This document shows positions 14,701 to 23,700 of a stretch of DNA of 64,000 nt, in pieces. The notes beneath the pieces are model-generated. The model saw only the letters and a program-made list of their open reading frames with translations. It was not told the DNA's origin and searched no databases. The stretch is from Actinernus sp. WN-2022 (taxonomy: Eukaryota; Cnidaria; Anthozoa; Actiniaria; Actinernidae), in NCBI GenBank assembly GCA_030867875.1, contig JAOWCC010001501.1, positions 19,435,524-19,499,523 of the forward strand. The letters run 5' to 3'. A program made the translations under genes and the position numbers. The first letter of the stretch is position 1, and each line of letters starts with the position of its first letter.

Positions 14701-17700
14701 TAAGTAAATTGTAAATTGCGTGAGCCCCCTAGATGAGCAGCCTGCTCTTGGGGTTAATGCCTGAGTCCATATATGTTTAAATTAAAAAAATATATATATA
14801 AAAAAAAAAAAAGACATTATACTGCGCTCAGGGTAGGAATCTAACCCTAAGCCTAACCACGAAGCGAATCTCACTTGTGGTCTAGCGGCAATGGTTTTTT
14901 CACATATTTATATCAACTAATGTAGCTGCATAAATTATAGTATCACGATTCACTGATCATTTTGTTTACTTTTGAGACGCCAATATAACATAGCATTGGC
15001 GTCTCAGAATTCCAGCCTTTGACTGGCTCTTGCGCGAGCCCTTGCAGTCACATGGGTTTCCGGTCAAGTTCAAAAGTCGTTTGTTCAACAGCATTTATGG
15101 AGCACGTCGTAGCAAGATTTCTACAATTTCACCTTCAAATCGTTGTAAATTACAATATAAGAATTCTTCAATCCTAAAGTAAGGTTGGCATTGTAGTTTT
15201 CGTCAGAAATCTAACACTTTTATCCGCTAAAAGAACAATTTTCACCGTCTCAAAGCAGTAAAATTGCAAAAGTCGTTCAAAAGTCAAAGTTCTTTAAGTG
15301 AATTTTCAAAGGGAAAAAAACACTTTTAAAATTAGATATCCCTTAAATTCGAAATCACTTACCATTTTTGAAACTGATGTTTATTTGACAAGCATTGAAT
15401 GTAGCAGCGTTGAAGGGATTTAAGGTGGCCCGCGGCTATTTATTTTGGCAACGGGGGTCTTTTTAAATCGCGTTTTTGAACAGCTAAACATTATCCGATT
15501 TCTGAGATTTTTTGAACTTTTAATAAAGAGTCCTCGAATTTTATAAAAAGTACAATTAGAAAGTGATTAACAAAGAATTTCTGAAGATATAAGCGATTTT
15601 GTTTTTTTAGGAAAGAGCGTATATTTCAAAACCCCAAAGATGGATTTGTTCCATTTTACTTTCAACGAGTGCCCAACCTCCAAGGTCTGTGACAGGCAAG
15701 TTTCAGGTTAATCGGCACAATACAAGTTTCTCTGCAAACGGCTGATCAATTTTAACCTTAAAATGTTATGCTCATGCAATCTGGTTCAACTGCCGGAAAA
15801 ATATTACAGTAATAATTAAATCGTACATACCATATGGAAGTTCAATACCACTTGAAACTTCTGTGCCAAAGTCAAGAAGATCGGAAAACTGCAACTAACG
15901 TTATGCGGCGAATTGCTGAATATTTGCGAAAATCGAGAAATTTGTATTCTTTCGGCGTAAAAAAAATCACTCGTTTGTTTTTCTTAAGTTCCTAATATGA
16001 CGTACAGTAGCATATTTTAAAGTACCTTAGAGTTTCAGCGCGCTTTGACCATACGATTTTGAGAAATAAAGGCTGTAAACTTCAGCTTGTGCGAGACTTC
16101 TAAAATCTAAATGCTTGGAAAACCCCTCATGTTCGCTAATTTATTCAATGGGTTTGTTTTGAATTTCCGCACGGGTTCTGCCACTTGAGAATCGCGAGGC
16201 AAGGAATAATTAAAATTAATGTTGAAATTAAAACTGAGGAATAGTTTTGCAAGTGTAAGTAAGGTATTTGTAATAATAGTTCCAGGCTGAGCAATGTGTT
16301 GGTGCGAAGGAGTATCAGAGTATCAAAAGCATAATACCGCTTTTATTCAATTTTTTCTCGACGGTACGGAACATTTTTATTTTGAATCACTGGCCCTTAT
16401 TTAAAACGAACACTATTTTAGCCAGGATTTGCGTGTTAGTTGTCACTCTTGGTTTGTCCTCGCCAGCTGCCAGCAGGGCAACCACACCCTTTGTTTTCAT
16501 TGTAACGTGGACTTTTTTTACCACGTCATACGATAGGCCAGCTTTGGTCATTTTCCCAATCATATGCGGCGTCAAATCAGCGTCCAAGTTTCCTTTGAAC
16601 GTTAGCGATCATTTTGAGATTTCCTCCTTCTCATTCCAGTCATAGAGGGCACGTTTGATATGAACTGCATTTTGGCGAGTAGCGCTTAGACATGCCTTAA
16701 GCCTTCCGTCCGACATTATCTCTTGCAATGCCGCAGAATCCTCTAATGCGTCATGTGCATTAAAATTTCGTCCAGTCACATCCTGGTAGATAGCCCCAAG
16801 GGCTTTGGATTTCGGGAGCCAGGTCTCTTTTCGTAGGAAGGGCAGACTATCTCCAAAAAAAATGGTTTACCAGTCGCCTCGTGTAGTGCGTGCTTGCATT
16901 TAGAGAGTTGTTTTATTAGTTGTGGAGTGTCAAAGACTCGAGCGTTGTGGCCGATAAGGACACTGGGGCGCTGGTTTCTTGTGCAATCGAGGAAGGACAG
17001 AAAGGCGGAGAATGCCAGCTCTTTCGTAGTACATGGCAAAAACACGCCTTTCTTTTGTAGACATTTCTCGCCACTAGCATTATATACGCCACAGAGATAC
17101 CATGCACAGCGGAAGCGCTCGGAGCAATGTCTCCAGATGGTATTATGTACCTTGTGAACGACGATTGCTCAGAAACTACCGCCATTTGTATAATCTCGCA
17201 GTCTTTCGACCTGCTTGTGGTTTCCAAATCGAAGTAGAAAACCATTGAATCTGGAGGGGACTTCTCTTCTATCAGGGGTGGTCCAGTATTGTAGAGGGGT
17301 TGGTAACGAGGCTAACCTCCGACTCCTGTAGATCTTGCGCGTCAAGTACATTCACTAACTGTACCACTTCGTCTTCTGAGGAGCTCAGCTCTGTGGCGAT
17401 TCCTGTTCCATACGTTATACCTTCCCTCTTTTATCTTTGTCTTCTTCTCTGACGTTTGAACTGTTTGGTCGATTTTTGCTCCTTGTCTAGTTTTTGCTTG
17501 GCTGAGACACGCCTGATGTAGTTATTACATGCATTGCCACTTGCAATACCCATGTCAGCCATAACATTGGCAATACACTCACATCCTAGAAAATGTCGAG
17601 AAAGCGCAAGTCAATTATGATACAATTTTTCATTATAGCCAAGTGTACAATGAGGCTCCACTAAGAATCGATACATCAAACCAAGGGGGAAATGATTAGC

Positions 17701-20700
17701 TAATTATATACAAGCCCAAACCTATAGAAGCGAATATTCACAACCAGATTTCGAGGTAAAACACAAACTTATTTGAGTTTGCTTTATTACTGAATCTGAT
17801 TGTTTGAATTTCTCAGACAATATCGTGAAAGATTGAAGTAACTTGTTGTTTTCCCACTTTCCTGCAATTTACAGTTTTGCTTAATTGAGTCGATAATTAC
17901 CTTCATTGACTTGTGCTACTCCAGCGGCAACCCTAAAGTCGTTGCTCTCGCTACCGCCGTAGTATCGTATTTTCGGGCATTTTGTCCCTATCACACTGTT
18001 AGCGGCCTCATTCATCTGTGACGATGACAGCGGTGCAGTTTTTTTAGCATTTCTGAGGTGGTATACTTCTTGACTATGTCATTCAAGCAGCTTCGCAATC
18101 CTTCTCCCACCAGGTTCTGGCCATTGGGTAGATCGGAGTGCTTGTACTGCGCTGGATTTTTATGGTAGCCACACCACGCCTTACTGCAATGGGTGTGGTG
18201 CCCGAACGCGTGAGGAATGATGGCTTCTAGTGCGTCTTTCAACCCAGCCTCCTCATTCGTATTTTGGTAGAGGGCGTACGAGAAACACTTATATCAAGGT
18301 TAGAAATCACCGAATCAGAAAGTAGACTTCCCTGTCCGGCCTTGATCTGCGCTTTAGCCTTGTATAATTCGCTGCCGAACGCTCTCTTTACGCGAGTGAA
18401 GTCGGCGTGCTTACTGACTCATAATCTAGACAGAAATTGTGGATAAACAAATTATTAGGTACTTTTTGAAACGGTTTTACTCATACTTTTACAAAAATCT
18501 AAAGATACGTTCAAAAGGTATAATTGCTGGCTGACGGACACTCTTACTTGTATTGGTAAGCGCAAGTATCGTTTTATATCAATATCTTGCTATGAACATA
18601 CACCTGCTATTTGTTTGACACGAGCAATTGTTTTACTATCCTCGTCTCCTATAAAGGTGCTATACTGGATCCCATTATCCTTTGCGCGCAAGTAGATTTC
18701 AACAGCTGCTGCAGCTTGCATCGATTTTGAACTTCCCTCGTGGTTTTTCCTGCAATCGTGTGGATATGGCTCCTTATTACCTTTTGCTGCGCTTTCACAT
18801 ATCCAGCAAGCCGCATTTCATGTAGCAAAATCAAGAATTTTTCCTGTTTTGGCTCCCACCGCAGTTGCCTGACCGGTTCTTGAATTTCGCGCATTGCCTT
18901 TTTTGCCACCCCATGTCGTATGAGATAGATGGCCAGATCTTTGGTATTTTCGGCTTCACATTTCTCTTTCTCAAGCCACTGCTTACAACTCGTATTTGCC
19001 ACCTCTTCTATACGTTGTCCCATCCTTCTCTCCGTCTTCTTGTAAGTCTTATAATTCAGCCATTCTACGTCCATGGGGGCGAAGAAATGCCCTAGCTGAG
19101 AATGACCATTCCCAGAGTGGAGGGTTCCTAGAACACACCGTTAATTCAACTTGCTTCTCTTTGGACCACGCTTATTCTCGTCTTCATGTACTTCATCATT
19201 GCGGATTACATTAATGTGATTACATGGAATGCATTTGATGTTCGTTATAAAGCCCAGGCCGGCTCTCCTTTCACTTACAGTATGCATCAGATTCAGCGGC
19301 CCAGCACCACATTTTGTACACTTCTCAAGCTGCTTCGAAAGCTTACCCCAGTTTACAACCCGATATTGCGCCGCGTCGTTTGGAGATTCTCGGCTCATTT
19401 TCCTGGTTTTAGGAGGTGATGGTGATGACAATATCTCACAATGTTCTGTCTCTAGGGACAGGTGGACTCTTCGAATTATTTGCATTATTTGTCTTTTCTT
19501 TTTTTTCACTTCTCGCATCTTCCCGCATAATTTTTCAGACGACGCCTTACCGTTATTTCTGACATCAATACAGCTCTCGGTGACATGCCATCGCAGATTA
19601 GGTAAACCTTTTACATTGTACTTCCTCTTTTTCCTTCCTATTGTGGAAACGTTCTACAAATGTTCTCCCCTCATCGCTACTTACTACCATGTGGACAGCA
19701 CGTAACACCTGCTTCATGGGTTACTACACACAGTCGCATGAATTACAATGTATCATTTTAATTTCCACAATAATTTTAATTATTCCTTGCCTCGCGATTC
19801 CCAAGTGGCAGAATTCGTGCGGAAATTCAAAACAAACCCATTGAATAACTTAGCGAACATGAGGGGTTTTCCAAGCATTTAGATTTTAGAAGTCTTGCTC
19901 AAGCTGAAGTTTACAGCCTTTATTTCTCAAAAGCGTATGGTCAAAGTGCGCTGAAACTCGGTAAGGTACTTTAAAATATGCTACTGTAAGTCATATTAGG
20001 AACTTAAGAAAAAAAACGATTGATTTTTTTACGCCTATGTACGATTTAATTATTACTGTAATATTTCTCCGGCTGTTGAACCAGATGCATGAGCATAACA
20101 TTTTAAGGTTAAAATTGATCAGCCGTTTGCTGAGAAACTTGTATGGTGCCGATTAACCTGAAACTTGTCTGTCACAGACTTTGGAGGTTGGGCACTCATT
20201 ACTCGGGCCAGGCCTTCGGCTGGCGCGAGTCAGAAATCGCAAGTGTTTATTTTTTATTTTTTATTTGTGTCGCTGGTTGGCGCCGTCGACCAATCAGATT
20301 TCGACTGGTCACGTGACACGTACGTTGCGCCAGCCATGTGCAATGTGATTTTCAGGTTTTTCAAGATGGCGGCGAGTGAGAGTTTTGACTTGGCAAAACC
20401 TTTAATATCAGCTGTTTTTTTGTGTAAACCAAAGGTTCCTTCAAGTGCAATACCAAGATTTTTGTCTTTTCTAAAGCTGAGAGGTGTTTCACGGGCTTTG
20501 GACGGGAATTTATCACATATTATGCGACATGCTTTAAGACACACTCGTGAGACGTGACAGTGCTCTGCATATGCATGCGATCAACACTGACTATATATAA
20601 AGACAACAGCTTGTAAATGTAAGTAGCCGCTAATCTGAACATGATAACCTTTATACCAATTGACTGTCGTTGTGTTGTTATTTATTGTTATTATATATAA

Positions 20701-23700
20701 CCTCTCGAAAGTATAGACTATAGAGTATAGTAGAAATGACCCGATTTCTCAGTTCTCTGACTGACAGGGGCCTTTTAAAATATTATATGCATGCACATGT
20801 ATTTAAATGTTTATAACTTCGGGAACGAAAATCTAGAATGCAGTGAGTGAGTATAAACTGAATAAGTAATCCGAAATGAAGATTTTTTCAAACGAACTAT
20901 AAATGACTCTGATGAGTGATGTGGAAATCACATATTTACATGTACATATCTGTGGCGTGTTATTGACACTGGTAAAATAGTTGCACAATACCCCCACATT
21001 CTCCACTTTAGTTCAGGTCAGTGTATTTATACTCGTTCTATGAATGATTTTGGGTCTAAATGGTTAGGTTTTTTATTATTTCAGGGTTAGGTTTTTAGAA
21101 GGTTTGTATGAAAAAGTTGAGAAATGAGGAGGGGGTATTTTGCAATTACTCCCAGTGTATTTCATGTTTTTTTTTAAACTGACATACTTCATAGATATGA
21201 TATTATGTATAGAGTAGTGTATTTATCATTATTGCAAGATGAAGTTTATAAAATAAACTAAATTTGGTCCAGAACTGAGAGAGTATACTTACATGTTAGT
21301 GGCACTCTTTCTTTCCCTTCCCCTTTCTTTGGTACCATTATATATCTATACAAGCTAGATCTTGTTTCCTCTTAAAGTTTAAATGGCTTCTAATAGACTA
21401 GAAAATGGTCTCCAGAAATTGGCCCAATTTATCAGTTCTTTCGGTAAAATAGGAATACGGATCCACTTCTAAACAAGCGGGAAGATCTACAACTACAATT
21501 AATTATTTGGTGTGAAGACAGATGACTCCAATAATCCAAAAACCGAGTGGAAATCGCATGTTTATTTCTGAAATGAACTCATGCAGTCTATAATTTATTT
21601 GAGAACTAATAATTTATTCTAAATTTCAAAGTTACATCATCTATATGTATTTATAATTTCATTACAATTGGATTAATTTTATCTGAACTAAGTTTGGGCC
21701 TATAACATAAAGATGGTAGCCTCCAGTTTGCTTTAACTGCATTCCAGTAAGCTCAGTGGTTAAGTGTCAGTCTGTTGTGCAGGAGGTAGTGGGTTCAAAT
21801 CCTGGTGGGACCTTCAAATAAGTGGGAGAACTGGTACTGCCTTTGCTCTGACATCTGCAAATGGTTAGACCTTCATGTCTTCTTGGATCAGAATGTTAAA
21901 TTGTAGGCCGACACTGAGAATGCAACCAAATCTCTGGTAGTGACCACCCTCCAGTGTAGTGGATATAGTTGTATACATAGAGTAAATGAGTTTGTCCCCA
22001 ATTAGCAATACCATGATGCTAAATACATTGACATTCTCCTCTGTTAGTAGTAGTAGTACTAGTTCCCTTGTTGCCATGTACATTTTATATATTAATATAC
22101 AGGCTAAATCTAGTAGATTACATACATAATCATGACTGCTGCCTTAAATTATTATGTTGTTGTACTAAATGGATGGGTAAATAATGCATGTATTAGCAGC
22201 TTCCCCCTGGGGTGGATCCATGGGAACCTGTCAGAATTAATTGTTTGTTGCCCATCGGTGAGGGGGAAAAGCTCACTTTGGTTCATAGATCAGGAACCTT
22301 GTATGAATTTTTACTAATTGCTGTGCCCCATACCAGGGGATATGATACAACGAGTTTGATTGGGTATTTGTGCAAATCCCCAGGGTACATGGGGGTTGAT
22401 CCCTGGTGTAGTAGCTGCCAGTAAATATGCAAAGCTACTGATACAGTGCAAAACTGAATGCTAAATCACTGGAAGGAAGTTCAAAGGAACATTGCATGTG
22501 TTATTTTAAAGACTTGTTGTTGAGGTTTTACTTGGCCTCTTGTATAGGCAAATCCTCGTTTACGTTTTTTCCTTATTAGCATACATCAAACTTCAAGCAA
22601 CGTACATATAAACAAACAGAGTCGATAAATCGAAAGAGATTGACACACTTGATAATCACCGAAAATTTTAGAATGATAAAATAAATTTATTTTGAGGAAA
22701 AGTATTTAAAAATAGCAAAATTTACAAAGAATGTATGGCTGACAGCAACTTTTGCCCCCCAGCCCATTTTACAGTTTTTAAAAGTCAATATCTCTGTAAA
22801 TATTTAACATATCAATCTTACATTTTCGGTGATTACTAAGTTTAAAATTCTCTTTCAACTGATGTACTCTGTTTGTTTGTAGCTTGAAGTTTAATTGACG
22901 CTAATGAGGCAAAAATGTAAACAATGACGTCAGCAAGGATTCGCCTATTCTTCCCTGAAAACCATGTGAAATCAAACTTGTTTGATAAAGAGTTGTAAGT
23001 CTCAGCAGAGCAGGTCAGAATTAACCATTCGTGTTCACTATATAATATTATAACTGGTCTTGTGTTGCTACATGTATATTGTCTCAAACATATGTAGCTA
23101 CTGTTATAAACATGGCATCATCCCAGGCACTCTAACATAGGATTATTTTTACATAACTAATATAATATTTTTATTACATGGCTTCTCTGGAGACAGAATC
23201 ACAATTCTTCTTAAAAATAATTTATATATGTAATTTTTTATTCTCCCAAAGGCTAAAACAATTGTAAGTGTAAAATACTTTTTTAATCAAACCTGCAAAG
23301 AATACCAACTATTCCTTGTTGAAATTCCATATGGCCCGAGTAAAGGCTGGTACAGCCTCTTGTTGAAAGTAAAATGGAACAAATCCATCTTTTGTGTTTT
23401 GAAATATACGCTCTTTCCTAAAAAAAAAAAAAACTTTTTCGAAAATCGCTTATATCTTCAGCAATTCTTTGTTAATCACTTTCTAACTGTACTTTTTATA
23501 AAATTCGAGGATTCTTTATTAAAAGTTCAAAAAATCTCGGAAATCGGATAATGTTTAGCTGTTCAAAAACGAGATTTAAAAAGACCCCCGTTGCCAAAAT
23601 AAATAGCCGCGGGCCACCTTAATTCAAAACGCGTCGCGAAAGTTTTTTCAAGCCGTGAAACCGTTGCCATGGATATACTAGGTGCCTTTTGAGAATTGAA

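Larger units (their letters stand above)
20198..23361. mobile_element. 3.2-kb insertion splitting the right arm of the large transposon
   Basis: The left arm of the host transposon gives the empty site: the sequence that reads GGGCACTC|GTTGAAAG there is opened here. Ends look like TTACTCGGGCCA at 20199 and TGGCCCGAGTAA at 23332, a 12-bp inverted repeat, followed by 18 extra bases. The right end resembles 2268-2295. The left end also forms a hairpin (CTCGGGCCAG with CTGGCGCGAG). It contains a SINE, a MITE and one short ORF. Class unknown. Confidence 0.65.
15424..23618 (-). mobile_element. TTAA-flanked DNA transposon with long inverted repeats, transposase decayed
   Basis: TTAA occurs at 15420-15423 and 23619-23622, immediately outside inverted termini beginning GGTGGCCCGCGGCTATTTAT. 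The left arm runs to about 16234 (810 bp). The right arm is inverted and in two blocks, 19755-20197 and 23362-23618, separated by an insertion. A minus-strand transposase lies between the arms. TTAA duplication and G-rich ends fit Kolobok; the transposase resembles proteins annotated in cnidarians as Mutator-like. Both groups share a related DDE fold, so the superfamily name is left open. Confidence 0.8.

Noticed and set aside
21745..21815. Possible functional tRNA gene
   Set aside because: No acceptor stem; followed by unrelated repeat body.
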